Shown here: piece after piece, positions 1 through 9,259 of the stretch
Numbering within the stretch: the first letter of the stretch is position 1
Layout: every line of letters starts with the position of its first letter
Assembly: GCF_043497005.1 (NCBI RefSeq)
Contig: NZ_JBIEKE010000002.1
Span: forward strand, 806,001-870,000
Direction of reading: 5' to 3'
DNA: 64,000 nt
Origin: Halobacillus_A sp043497005
GTDB lineage: Bacteria > Bacillota > Bacilli > Bacillales > Halobacillaceae
Program-made: the position numbers and the translations under genes
The notes under the pieces: generated by a model
Seen by the model: the letters and a program-made list of their open reading frames with translations, nothing else
What the model was told of the DNA's origin: nothing
Databases searched by the model: none

Positions 1-19
1 TAAAGCTTTACATAAAATA

Positions 20-1087
20 TTATTCTTCTTCTACTTCTTCACCGGATACATTCGACCCTACGTCGGAATGATCAAGTTCCATTAAATATTCAGCTATTTG
101 ATTAGCTTCTTCTTCTGAAACTAAGTTAGCCGGCATTTGATTTCCTGGTTTTACTTCTTCAGGGTTTACAATCCAGTCCACCAGGTTTTCTTTAGATGGC
201 TCTAAAACGCCAGCAATTTTTGTGCGATTCGCAAAGTTTGTTAAGTTCGGTCCTTGTCCAGCAGCACCGTCGCCAATCGCGTGACAGCCTAAGCAGCTAT
301 CTTCAAAAAGATCTTGTCCTTCTTGTGCATCAGCCGTTTCAGCTTCTGCTTCAGGATCAACATTTTGCATGTCTTCTTTCCACTGGTCGTATTCATCAGG
401 ACTTACAGCAATAACTCTAAAGTCCATTAAGGAGTGAGACTCTCCACAAAGCTCAGCACAGTGGCCCCAATAAACGCCTTCCTCGTAAGCTTCTAAGTAC
501 ATAGTATTGTCATTATCTCCAGGGTTTGTATCCATTTTCCCAGCAATGGAAGGTACCCAGAAGGAGTGAATGACATCACTCGATTTCATATCTAAGTATA
601 CTCTCTCACCAGTAGGAATATAGAGATCCTGACTCGTAGAAATTTCATCGTCTGGATAACTGAAATGCCACCAATATTGATTTCCTGTTACTTCAACAGT
701 TGTAACTCCATCATCACCTTTGGTAGATTCATCAGCTAGATCAAAAGTAGCTTGTACAGTTGGGACTGCCAATACTAATAATAAAATGATTGGAATTACA
801 GTCCAAATCACTTCAAGCGCTTTATTCCCTTCAGTTTGCTTAGGAATAAAGTCTTCTTGACCTTTCTTCTGACGATAGCGGATAAGTACAAACGTGTAGA
901 TCGCCATAACTATTACAAATACAAACAGCATAATAGCGATACTGATCATCATAAGATCAAATAATAACTCTGAGCCATATCCTTTAGGTTTAAGTGCACT
1001 TAAATTGTCAACTCCACACCCTGATAACATAAGGGTCAGTGCCCCAAACAGGAAGAATGACCGGAACTTTCCCATCCAACCTCTCAT
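20..1087 (-). CDS. ctaC: Cytochrome c oxidase (caa3) subunit II, lipoprotein
   Basis: This is the membrane-anchored electron-entry subunit of a caa3-type cytochrome c oxidase. The 355-residue product has a lipobox ending at C24, two membrane helices near residues 42-70 and 92-112, and a cupredoxin domain whose CuA ligands are visible: H174, C210, E212, C214, H218 and M221. A cytochrome c domain follows, with heme motif CLGCH at 265-269 and probable axial M318. The ATG at 1087 was chosen because GAGAGG precedes it and it starts directly at the signal peptide; a longer frame upstream has no ribosome site. It lies 83 nt downstream of ctaB. The usual next gene, ctaD, would lie off the left edge. 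Identity is secure. Confidence 0.97.
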   Translation of the reverse strand: MRGWMGKFRSFFLFGALTLMLSGCGVDNLSALKPKGYGSELLFDLMMISIAIMLFVFVIVMAIYTFVLIRYRQKKGQEDFIPKQTEGNKALEVIWTVIPIILLLVLAVPTVQATFDLADESTKGDDGVTTVEVTGNQYWWHFSYPDDEISTSQDLYIPTGERVYLDMKSSDVIHSFWVPSIAGKMDTNPGDNDNTMYLEAYEEGVYWGHCAELCGESHSLMDFRVIAVSPDEYDQWKEDMQNVDPEAEAETADAQEGQDLFEDSCLGCHAIGDGAAGQGPNLTNFANRTKIAGVLEPSKENLVDWIVNPEEVKPGNQMPANLVSEEEANQIAEYLMELDHSDVGSNVSGEEVEEE

Positions 1088-1170
1088 TAAGTAATACCTC
1101 TCTTTCTCTTTTAATGAAATTTTTATATTATTTGTAACCAGCTCATGCAATAAATCATGAGCTAGTTACA

Positions 1171-2112
1171 TTAATAAAAAAACGGCAGTGTGACTAAAAC
1201 CATTGTTAAAAATAGGATAGTCAAATAGTTAAGAGAATAAACAAACATCCATGTTGCCCACTTGTAGTCATCTTTCATGAAGAAACCAGCAATCCCTAAG
1301 ATCAGCCAGCCTAAGGATAATGTAAATGCAATGACTAAAAATATACTGCCCAGTGATGCTAAATAAATTGGTAATGGCAGCAGACAAGCCACGTAGATCA
1401 CAATTTGACGTTTCGTCATTTGAAAACCATGGACAACCGGCAGCATGGGAATTCCTGCTGCTTTATATTCATCCTTCTTCTTCATAGCTAATGCTAAGAA
1501 GTGAGGTGTTTGCCAGATAAACATGATTAGAAACAAAATAATTGCTTCTAATTGTAAACTTGGTTCAATCGCGGCCCATCCAATTAATGGGGGCACCGCA
1601 CCGGAAAAACTTCCAATAACCGTGTTAATGGTATATTTCCTCTTAGACCACATCGTATACAGCACAACGTAGATAAACCAGCCGGCTGCTCCTAATAGAG
1701 CTGCAGGTATTGTTGTGAAAGATAAGACAATAACCCCAGCTGCTGAAACACCAATTCCCATCCATTTTATAACATCAAGAGGAATAGATCCTGTTACGGT
1801 TGGTCTGCTTACAGTTCTAGACATCAAAGGATCGATGTCTCTATCATACCAGTTATTTAAAATACAGCCACCAGCAATTACGAAAGCGGTTCCGAACATT
1901 GTCAGCAGGAAGGTTAACCACTGATCGGTAAAACTGGCTCCCGTATAAAATAAAGCTAGCCAAAAGCCAGTGAAAGTCGTAATTAAATTAGAATTTATAA
2001 TCCCAACTTTAATCAAACTTTTAATATCAGCTAGTAATGAAGTTTCACGTACAGTCGAGTTCATCACCTGTGCAGTCGGCGTGTCAACTGTTCTAGGATT
2101 GTCCATAGACAT
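1171..2112 (-). CDS. ctaB: Protoheme IX farnesyltransferase (heme O synthase)
   Basis: The enzyme transfers a farnesyl group to protoheme IX to make heme O, the precursor of heme A for the oxidase built with CtaC. The 313-residue protein is a UbiA-family prenyltransferase with about nine membrane helices. The first polyprenyl-diphosphate/Mg motif is visible as NNWYDRDIDPLMSRT, followed by the characteristic SRP. The start at 2112 (MSMDNPRTV) follows AGGAGGGAAGAT; the open frame extends further upstream without a ribosome site. It precedes ctaC in the likely transcript. In B. subtilis a divergent ctaA (heme A synthase) sits next to ctaB; no ctaA is present here. Confidence 0.96.
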   Translation of the reverse strand: MSMDNPRTVDTPTAQVMNSTVRETSLLADIKSLIKVGIINSNLITTFTGFWLALFYTGASFTDQWLTFLLTMFGTAFVIAGGCILNNWYDRDIDPLMSRTVSRPTVTGSIPLDVIKWMGIGVSAAGVIVLSFTTIPAALLGAAGWFIYVVLYTMWSKRKYTINTVIGSFSGAVPPLIGWAAIEPSLQLEAIILFLIMFIWQTPHFLALAMKKKDEYKAAGIPMLPVVHGFQMTKRQIVIYVACLLPLPIYLASLGSIFLVIAFTLSLGWLILGIAGFFMKDDYKWATWMFVYSLNYLTILFLTMVLVTLPFFY

Positions 2113-2448
2113 ATCTTCCCTCCTTCTCCTGCTTGCTGAAGCTATCAGTACAAAGCATTCATCGTTTCTTGTAAAATTTGTAACACTGTCAAGAAACATC
2201 AAAATAATTGTATCACGTTATCATGTTTCTATCTATTTCTACATTACAATTTTATTTTTTTGTGACAAAATTGTGAAACCCGTAAAAGACTCACACCTAT
2301 ATATTTCTAGCAAATATATAGGTGTAATGCAAGAGAATTTGTAGTAGATATTGGACTTCTTTATTTATTACTCCAAGAAGAACTATATAAACAACAGAAA
2401 ACCCGTACCACCATAACCAGCGGTACGGGGCTTGCCTCTTCTTTGATA
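2113..2448. promoter_or_regulatory. ctaB upstream region with perfect 14-bp dyad
   Basis: The region between pycA and ctaB holds no gene. It contains a perfect inverted repeat, ACACCTATATATTT at 2293-2306 and AAATATATAGGTGT at 2312-2325, with a 5-nt loop. No T-run follows on either strand, so it does not look like a terminator. About 40 nt nearer ctaB, the plus strand reads TTTTTGTGACAAAATTGTGA, which resembles ResD-type TTTGTGAAT half-sites; that match is suggestive only. The pycA terminator occupies the far end. Confidence 0.5.
2391..2431 (-). terminator. pycA terminator
   Basis: Read on the minus strand, CCCGTACC and GGTACGGG (2422-2429 and 2402-2409) form an 8-bp stem followed by TTTTCTG. 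It lies about 20 nt past the pycA stop codon. Confidence 0.8.
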
Positions 2449-5400
2449 TTACTCAAACTCAATTAGTAAGTCGCCGACGTGAATCGCTTCATTGTTGTGA
2501 ATATAAATATTTTTAATGACTCCGTCAAAAGGAGCTTGCACTGTTGTTTCCATTTTCATCGCCTCTGTGATCATAAGATGGTCGCCTTTTTTCACTTTTT
2601 CCCCTTTTTCAGTGATTACTTTTATAACGGTTCCCGGCATACTCGCTCCGATATGTTTACTATTTGTTTTATCTGCCTTTGGTCGTTCCTCAACGGTCGA
2701 AGTTATATTTTTATCTTTAATAACTACTTCACGAGGCTGCCCATTCAGTTCAAAATAAACAGTCCGTGTACCATCATTTTGTGCTTCTCCAATGGATACA
2801 AGCTTAACAATTAACGTTTTACCTTGTTCAATCTCTACTTCAATTTCTTCCCCTAACCGCATACCATAAAAGAACGTCGGGGTATCAAGTACGGACATAT
2901 CACCGTACTCTTCTGTGAATTTTTGATAATCCATAAAAACTTTTGGATACAGGGCGTGACTGATCATATCAAAGCTGGTTACTTGCCTTCCCAGCTTATG
3001 AAACAAGGTTTCTTGAAGATCTTTAAAGTCTACCGGCTCTAAAAGCTCACCAGGTCGTACGTGAATAGGCTCTCTTCCCTTTAAAATAATACGTTGTAAT
3101 TCAGCTGGGAAACCTCCATAAGGCTGCCCTAAATAACCTTGAAACAATTCAACAACACTGTCAGGAAATGCTAACGAGTCACCGCTTTCATAGATGTCAT
3201 CTTCATTTAAATCATTTTGCACCATAAATAATGCCATGTCGCCAACAACCTTGGAAGACGGGGTTACTTTTACAATGTCTCCAAACATGTCATTAACTCG
3301 ACGATACATACGTTTCACTTCGTCCCAGCGGTGCGAAAGTCCAACGGCTTTCGCCTGCTGCTGCAGATTACTGTATTGTCCCCCGGGCATCTCATGATGA
3401 TACACCTCTGTATGCGGTGCCATCATTCCGCTTTCAAAGTCCGCATAATATTTTCTTGTATCCTCCCAGTAGTGACCTAACTTCTCAAAAGAAGAAATAT
3501 CCATACGTGGTTTTCGACCTTTACCTTCCATTGCATAGTACAAGCTATTTGCACTCGGCTGGGAAGTCAGACCTGCCATGGACCCCGTGGCTACGTCAAC
3601 TACATCCACGCCTGCCTCAATCGCACGAGCATAAGTAAAAATTCCATTGCCGCTTGTATCGTGTGTATGAAGGTGAATCGGAATATCAATTGTATCTTTC
3701 AAGGTTGTAATCAATTGATAAGCTGCTTCCGGTTTTAATAGTCCTGCCATATCTTTAATTCCTAAAATATGTGCGCCTGAGTCCTGCAATTCTTTAGCTA
3801 CATTTTGATAGTACTTCAAATCATATTTAGGTCGTGAAGCGTCCAGAATATCACCTGTATAGCACATTGCAGCCTCTGCTACTTTATTGTTTTCCCGAAC
3901 AGCGTTTATGGTCAGTTTCATCCCTTCTACCCAATTTAAACTGTCGAAAATTCTAAATACATCAATTCCCGCGTTGGAGCTTTTCTCGACAAACTCACGA
4001 ATTAAGTTGTCAGGGTAATTCTTATAACCAACAGCATTAGAAGCTCTCAGCAGCATTTGAAATAATATGTTTGGTGCTTTTTCCCTTAGCTTTAACAGTC
4101 TTTCCCAAGGATCTTCATTCAGGAACCTATAGGATACATCAAATGTAGCTCCTCCCCACATTTCTAAAGAGAATAAGTCTGGAGATAGACGAGCTGTTGG
4201 TTCAGTTATGGTTTGTAAGTCTTTCGTCCTTAACCGCGTAGCTAATAAAGACTGGTGGGCGTCCCTAAAGGTCGTGTCTGTAAGAAGCACATCGTCTTGT
4301 CGTTTAAGCCAGGCAGCTAAGCCTTCAGGCCCCTGTTCATCTAATATTTGCTTCGTACCATCAGGTATTTTAGTAGAATGCTTTACATTTGGAATACGAG
4401 GTGTAGGAATAGTCGGTTTCTTACGGTTCCCTTTACCTTCAAATCCATTAATGGTCCGATCCCCAATATACGCTAACATTTTCGTTCCCCGGTCTTTTCG
4501 TTTTGGAAATACAAAAAGTTCAGGAGAGCTGTCAATGAAGGTCGTGTTGTATTCTCCAGATAAGAACTGATTATGCTGAATCACGTTTTCTAAGAAAGGA
4601 ATGTTCGTTTTAATGCCACGAATACGAAACTCTTTTAAGTTTCTCACCATTTTGTGTGCAGCCTGGTCAAAGCTTAACGCCCATGTAGACAGTTTTACGA
4701 GCAAAGAATCGTAATACGGAGATATGACCGCACCCTGAAATCCGTTTCCGGCATCCAGCCGTACCCCAAAACCGCCTCCACTGCGATAAGCCATTATTTT
4801 TCCTGTATCAGGCATAAAATTGTTTAACGGATCTTCTGTCGTCACACGGGATTGAATGGCAAAACCATGCGTTAGAATCTCCTCTTGTTTTGGAATGGAT
4901 ATTGGTTTGGTATGTAAATTGTATCCTTCCGCAATCATAATTTGAGACTGAACGATGTCTACTCCGGTAATCATTTCTGTAATCGTATGTTCCACTTGGA
5001 CACGAGGGTTTACTTCAATGAAGTAGTACTCTTCCCCTGTCACTAAAAATTCAACTGTTCCAGCATTCACATATTTAATATTATCCATCAGCTTTACAGC
5101 TGCATCACAAATTTCTTCTCTTAAAGCATCGCTTAGAGAAACACTTGGTGCAACTTCAACTACCTTCTGATGACGACGCTGTACCGAACAGTCTCTTTCA
5201 AATAAGTGAATAACATTCCCGTCAAAATCACCTAAGATTTGTACTTCAATGTGTTTAGGTTCTTCAATTAATTTTTCTACATAAACCTCATCACTACCAA
5301 AAGCTGCTTTAGCTTCTGAGCGGGCTCGGTCGTATCCATCCTGAAGGGCATCTTCACTTCGAACGATACGCATTCCCCTGCCTCCGCCGCCCATAGCTGC

Positions 5401-5889
5401 TTTAATCATTATCGGGAAGCCGTGGTCTTTTCCAAATGTGCGTATTTCCTCTAACCCCACCGGACCGTCTGTTCCTGGTATAACTGGAATATCTGCCGCT
5501 ATTGCTTGTTCTCTCGCCTTTACCTTATCTCCAAACATGTCTAAATGCTGACTTGTAGGGCCGATAAAAGTAATTCCTTCTTCTTCACACCTTCTCGCAA
5601 AATGAATGTTCTCTGATAAGAAACCATATCCCGGATGAATGGCATCGACATCAACACTTTTTGCAATTTCAATAATTCCTTCAATATCTAAATAAGCATC
5701 AATCGGTTTTTTTCCTTCTCCAACTAAATACGCTTCATCCGCTTTGTACCTATGATAAGAACCTGTGTCCTCTTGAGAATAAACAGCAACAGTACGAATA
5801 TTTAACTCAGTGCAAGCTCGAAATACACGGATCGCAATTTCACCACGATTGGCTACAAGAACTTTATTGATCTTTTTTAATTCTGCCAT
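2449..5889 (-). CDS. pycA: Pyruvate carboxylase
   Basis: This biotin enzyme carboxylates pyruvate to oxaloacetate, refilling the citric acid cycle. The 1146-residue protein is full length. It has an N-terminal biotin carboxylase with ATP-grasp domain (about 1-460), a carboxyltransferase (about 530-800, beginning with TTFRDAHQSLLATR), a PYC/OADA linker domain (about 820-1010) and a C-terminal biotinyl domain with EAMKMET, giving biotinyl K1112. The ATG follows AAGGAGTGAAATC. The ftsW stop codon lies inside it (13-nt overlap), so the two are probably translationally linked. In other Firmicutes pyruvate carboxylase is controlled by c-di-AMP, directly or through DarB, which is also encoded in this window. 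Confidence 0.98.
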   Translation of the reverse strand: MAELKKINKVLVANRGEIAIRVFRACTELNIRTVAVYSQEDTGSYHRYKADEAYLVGEGKKPIDAYLDIEGIIEIAKSVDVDAIHPGYGFLSENIHFARRCEEEGITFIGPTSQHLDMFGDKVKAREQAIAADIPVIPGTDGPVGLEEIRTFGKDHGFPIMIKAAMGGGGRGMRIVRSEDALQDGYDRARSEAKAAFGSDEVYVEKLIEEPKHIEVQILGDFDGNVIHLFERDCSVQRRHQKVVEVAPSVSLSDALREEICDAAVKLMDNIKYVNAGTVEFLVTGEEYYFIEVNPRVQVEHTITEMITGVDIVQSQIMIAEGYNLHTKPISIPKQEEILTHGFAIQSRVTTEDPLNNFMPDTGKIMAYRSGGGFGVRLDAGNGFQGAVISPYYDSLLVKLSTWALSFDQAAHKMVRNLKEFRIRGIKTNIPFLENVIQHNQFLSGEYNTTFIDSSPELFVFPKRKDRGTKMLAYIGDRTINGFEGKGNRKKPTIPTPRIPNVKHSTKIPDGTKQILDEQGPEGLAAWLKRQDDVLLTDTTFRDAHQSLLATRLRTKDLQTITEPTARLSPDLFSLEMWGGATFDVSYRFLNEDPWERLLKLREKAPNILFQMLLRASNAVGYKNYPDNLIREFVEKSSNAGIDVFRIFDSLNWVEGMKLTINAVRENNKVAEAAMCYTGDILDASRPKYDLKYYQNVAKELQDSGAHILGIKDMAGLLKPEAAYQLITTLKDTIDIPIHLHTHDTSGNGIFTYARAIEAGVDVVDVATGSMAGLTSQPSANSLYYAMEGKGRKPRMDISSFEKLGHYWEDTRKYYADFESGMMAPHTEVYHHEMPGGQYSNLQQQAKAVGLSHRWDEVKRMYRRVNDMFGDIVKVTPSSKVVGDMALFMVQNDLNEDDIYESGDSLAFPDSVVELFQGYLGQPYGGFPAELQRIILKGREPIHVRPGELLEPVDFKDLQETLFHKLGRQVTSFDMISHALYPKVFMDYQKFTEEYGDMSVLDTPTFFYGMRLGEEIEVEIEQGKTLIVKLVSIGEAQNDGTRTVYFELNGQPREVVIKDKNITSTVEERPKADKTNSKHIGASMPGTVIKVITEKGEKVKKGDHLMITEAMKMETTVQAPFDGVIKNIYIHNNEAIHVGDLLIEFE

Positions 5890-7067
5890 GATTTCACTCC
5901 TTGATTATTTGTACGAGGAACGGGCTGTCTAATCGGTTCATACGTTTTTTGTTTCTCTGTTTCTCTTGCTTTTACACTTCTAGCTACATTATTTAATACT
6001 CCTAATGAAAGCATCATGATAAGCAGCGAAGATCCTCCGTAGCTGACTAAGGGAAGCGGCACACCTGTAATTGGCAATAGACCGCTCATGGCCCCCAGGT
6101 TAATGAAAGACTGGATAGCGAACATCGATGAAATGCCTAACGCTAATAAGGCTCCAAATGGGTCTTTACACTTCCACGAAATAAATAAACCTCTTATAAT
6201 AATTAATGCAAGTAAACCTACTGTGATAATAACACCTAAGAAACCTAATTCCTCCGCGATCACAGCCATTATGAAATCAGTATGAGGTTCAGGTAAGTAT
6301 CCTAACTTTTGGACACCTTGGCCAAGACCTTCTCCAAAAATTCCTCCTGTACCTATCGCTACATAAGACTGAATGAGGTGGTAGCCATCTGCATCCGGGG
6401 TGTTAAAAGGTTCATACGCTCCCGTAAACCGCTCAATTCTCTCATCCGTTATCATTTGTGTAGCCGCCAGAATCAGAACACTTCCGGTTAGGGCACTTAA
6501 GATGAGGATGTGCTTCCATCTAATTCCTGAACTCATGATCACAACCGCAGCAATCATTCCTATAACGGCAGCCGAGCCTATATCAGGTTGAAGAATGATT
6601 AAAGAAAGCAGAAACCCAGTTACAATTAAAGGCGGCATGACTGCCTTTGTAAAATCTTCTATGTAACTTTGTTTCTTCGCATATACAGCAGATAAGTAAA
6701 TAATCAGCCCTAACTTGGCAAACTCTGAAGGCTGAAAATTCATAAATCCGAGATTATACCAGGATTGTGCGTTATTCACCGTTGATCCGAAGAAAAACAG
6801 CCCTCCTAATGAAAACACCATTAATAACACTAATAGTTTAGCCATTCTTTTTAAATGTCGATATGGAAAAATAGAGCCGAGCACCATAAGAATAATCCCA
6901 ATGGAAACCCACTGGAGCTGCTTAAATAAGTAATGGTTGCTATCCACATTAAATCTTACAGGGCCGTAGACCATACTAGCACTGTAGACCATTACACTCC
7001 CAAACAGCACTAATGCTATGGGGGCGAACAACAATGTGAAGTCATAGGTTTTTAATCGCTGTATCAT
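5877..7067 (-). CDS. ftsW: Lipid II polymerase / cell division protein FtsW
   Basis: This SEDS-family peptidoglycan glycosyltransferase acts at the division septum. The 396-residue protein has about ten membrane helices and the family features LPEPHTDFIMAVIAEELG and PLVSYGGSSLL. The family also includes RodA and SpoVE. FtsW is preferred because the gene sits directly before pycA and after ylaN, as in B. subtilis. The ATG is preceded by AGTAGGGATGAATAATT. The end overlaps the pycA start by 13 nt. Confidence 0.93.
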   Translation of the reverse strand: MIQRLKTYDFTLLFAPIALVLFGSVMVYSASMVYGPVRFNVDSNHYLFKQLQWVSIGIILMVLGSIFPYRHLKRMAKLLVLLMVFSLGGLFFFGSTVNNAQSWYNLGFMNFQPSEFAKLGLIIYLSAVYAKKQSYIEDFTKAVMPPLIVTGFLLSLIILQPDIGSAAVIGMIAAVVIMSSGIRWKHILILSALTGSVLILAATQMITDERIERFTGAYEPFNTPDADGYHLIQSYVAIGTGGIFGEGLGQGVQKLGYLPEPHTDFIMAVIAEELGFLGVIITVGLLALIIIRGLFISWKCKDPFGALLALGISSMFAIQSFINLGAMSGLLPITGVPLPLVSYGGSSLLIMMLSLGVLNNVARSVKARETEKQKTYEPIRQPVPRTNNQGVKSWQN

Positions 7068-7183
7068 AATTATTCATCCCTACTAACATATTAAATTCTT
7101 GTTTCATCGTGCGATCTCCTTCTTTTTTTGTCAGAATTTCAAATCTAGTTTAATAGATTTCTACTAAACACTACACATTTTTG

Positions 7184-7231
7184 TATAAAAAAACTCAAAT
7201 CGCAACATAAAATGTCGCAATTTGAGTTTGT
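7184..7231 (-). terminator. ylaN terminator
   Basis: On the minus strand a long stem of AAACTCAAATTGCGACA pairs with TGTtGCgATTTGAGTTT and is followed by a run of seven T. It lies just after the ylaN stop, separating ylaN from ftsW. Confidence 0.8.
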
Positions 7232-7234
7232 CTG

Positions 7235-7516
7235 TCACGAATTTTGCGCTGCTTCATGCAAGACATTCAGTTGCTTTTCTAAATTATCTAAAATCGACTT
7301 GCCTTCTTCTTCACTGATCAGATCGAGTCGAACGGCGAAATGAATTTCACGTGAAAGCCCGAACATTTGTGTATCTAATACTTCTTCATATAATGGACAT
7401 TGAGGCATAGTTAAGTTATCCATTTGAACTTTAATTAATCGCAAGATTTTATCGGCATCAGCTTTTAGAAGGGCATAGGCCTTTTCACGGTGATCCACAG
7501 CCACATCAGACAACAT
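7235..7516 (-). CDS. ylaN: YlaN family iron-homeostasis protein
   Basis: The 93-residue soluble protein matches YlaN in length and in its conserved core DNLTMPQCPLYEEVLDTQMF. YlaN homologues are conditionally essential at low iron and have been reported to bind ferrous iron and counteract Fur repression; that role comes from the family. The ATG at 7516 follows GGAGGGGATCTTG; a TTG one codon upstream is less likely. It sits between glsA and ftsW as in B. subtilis. Confidence 0.93.
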   Translation of the reverse strand: MLSDVAVDHREKAYALLKADADKILRLIKVQMDNLTMPQCPLYEEVLDTQMFGLSREIHFAVRLDLISEEEGKSILDNLEKQLNVLHEAAQNS

Positions 7517-7600
7517 CAAGATCCCCTCCGTTTACATTCTATCTTTTATTAATAGTATCGTTTCGTGCAAAAAAATGCAACAACTGAATGGAGGAACTCA

Positions 7601-8533
7601 TCAAAAGATAGACAGGTCGTAGCGATTTGATAAAATTTCTAATAATTTTAACCCAACGACACTGTTTCCTTTTTCGTCCAAAGCCGGTCCATAAACCGCA
7701 ATACCTCCGAAGCCGTTTAAAGAGGCCATAACCCCGCCTGACACTCCGCTTTTTGCAGGAATGCCGACTTTAATAGCAAATGAACCTGAAGCATCATACA
7801 TGCCGCACGTTACCATAAACGTTTTACAAATTCGTGCAAAGTGTTTAGGTATAATCTGGCGGTTTGACTGAAGATCTCTTCCTTCATTAGCAAATAAAGC
7901 ACCCATGCGTGATAGCTGCTGGACGTTAACATCAATCGAACACTGTTTTGTATATACATCTAAAGTCTCTTCAATATCACCTGAAACGACATCATGTTGT
8001 TTCAAATAATAGAGTAGCGACCGATTTAAAAACGCTGACTTAAATTCAGAATCCGCTACCTCTTCATTGACTCCAATCGAATGGTCATCAGTCATTTCGT
8101 GTATAAAACTTAAAAGCCGGCCTACTTTTTCATTAGCATTTTTTCCTCTTATCATATTGGACACGGCTAATGCGCCCGCATTAATCATTGGGTTCAATGG
8201 TTTGGAAGGACGGTGCTGCTCTAAACGATAGATAGAGTGAAAGGGATCTCCGGAAGGTTCCATGCCAACTCTTTCAAATACATAATCTTCACCGTTATCT
8301 ATAAGAGCAAGTGCTAAGGAGATAACTTTTGAAATACTTTGTAATGTAAAACAACAGTCTGTGTTACCCGCTTGTACACATTCTCCATCTAAATAATAAA
8401 TCGATACAGCTAATTGATGCGGGGTTCTTGAAGACAGAGCAGGGATGTAATCGGCAACATGGCCTTTATCTGCATATTCTCTCACATTGTCTAACCAGCT
8501 CTCTAAAGTGGGTTTTTCCAGTTTATCTATCAT
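7601..8533 (-). CDS. glsA: Glutaminase
   Basis: The enzyme hydrolyses glutamine to glutamate and ammonia. The 310-residue protein is full length for the serine-dependent beta-lactamase-like glutaminase family. Visible motifs are the catalytic S-x-x-K (SISKVISLAL), NPMINAGALA, and the glycine-rich SGVSGGVMA near the C terminus. The ATG follows AAGGAG with a 9-nt spacer. It corresponds in position to the ylaM glutaminase of B. subtilis. A glutamate-producing enzyme fits a moderate halophile that uses glutamate as a solute, but this is inference. Confidence 0.95.
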   Translation of the reverse strand: MIDKLEKPTLESWLDNVREYADKGHVADYIPALSSRTPHQLAVSIYYLDGECVQAGNTDCCFTLQSISKVISLALALIDNGEDYVFERVGMEPSGDPFHSIYRLEQHRPSKPLNPMINAGALAVSNMIRGKNANEKVGRLLSFIHEMTDDHSIGVNEEVADSEFKSAFLNRSLLYYLKQHDVVSGDIEETLDVYTKQCSIDVNVQQLSRMGALFANEGRDLQSNRQIIPKHFARICKTFMVTCGMYDASGSFAIKVGIPAKSGVSGGVMASLNGFGGIAVYGPALDEKGNSVVGLKLLEILSNRYDLSIF

Positions 8534-8620
8534 CTTTTAGAACTCCTTTTAGTGAAATCGTCTTCATTTTTTGCTATCCTTTGAGTTGTGCATATTTATT
8601 TTAGAAAGGTGGCAACCCCT

Positions 8621-9115
8621 TTGATCGTTCAAATAAAAGGAAATGTCAAATTCCCAATAACATTAGATCCCACGGTGTGGATCTTCGATGATCGTAAAAA
8701 AAGCTTTGAGGAGGTATTTCACCCTGAGACCGTTGAACAAAACGACGAAGTTGAAGATGAATTAAAGCGTAAGTCTCAGCGCTTCGATCGTGAAGTATAT
8801 CAACAAAAATTAAATCCTCCCGTAAACAAGAGCTTGCACCGTAAGGAAAAAGAAAGAATCTTCACTGAATCGTTTATGATGCCTATTAAGCCATTCATTC
8901 ATACGAGCGAACCTGATCCATCTGTTTCGGAGGCTGTTCTTATCACGGATAATGGAGAACATACACTTCAGGCTGATCGTTTTGCTGACGGATTATTATT
9001 GTTCTCAAAAGACGGAAAACCATTAAAAGAAAATGGTCCTGTCCACCTCTATTTCTTGGATGAAGGTGACCAGCAAGAACCCATTAAAGGAATAAGAAAA
9101 ATCATTTTCCAATAA
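8621..9115 (+). CDS. Conserved uncharacterised protein, YlaL position
   Basis: This gene encodes a 164-residue soluble, acidic protein with no signal peptide or membrane segment. The TTG at 8621 is the best start: GAAAGGTGG precedes it by 8 nt, and translation then begins MIVQIKGNVKF, like related proteins. The N-terminal FPITLDPTVWIFDDRK stretch is the most distinctive part. Similar Bacillales proteins are sometimes labelled peptidyl-prolyl isomerase, but I see no cyclophilin or parvulin catalytic motif, so no function is assigned. It diverges from glsA and has its own terminator, so it is probably monocistronic. Confidence 0.8.
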   Translation: MIVQIKGNVKFPITLDPTVWIFDDRKKSFEEVFHPETVEQNDEVEDELKRKSQRFDREVYQQKLNPPVNKSLHRKEKERIFTESFMMPIKPFIHTSEPDPSVSEAVLITDNGEHTLQADRFADGLLLFSKDGKPLKENGPVHLYFLDEGDQQEPIKGIRKIIFQ

Positions 9116-9180
9116 TATTTTTTCTGCTTACAAAATTTTTAATCCCGCGATATTTTCAAAAAATATATTTGCCCTTTAAG

Positions 9181-9207
9181 AGACAGCTGCCAAAGCTGTC
9201 TTTTTTG
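9181..9207 (+). terminator. Terminator of the YlaL-position gene
   Basis: AGACAGCT (9181-9188) pairs with AGCTGTCT (9194-9201) around a 5-nt loop and runs straight into TTTTTTG. Confidence 0.85.
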
Positions 9208-9259
9208 TATAAATGCACTATAACTTCACAAACTATACAAAAAGAAGCGAGGGTTTCCA

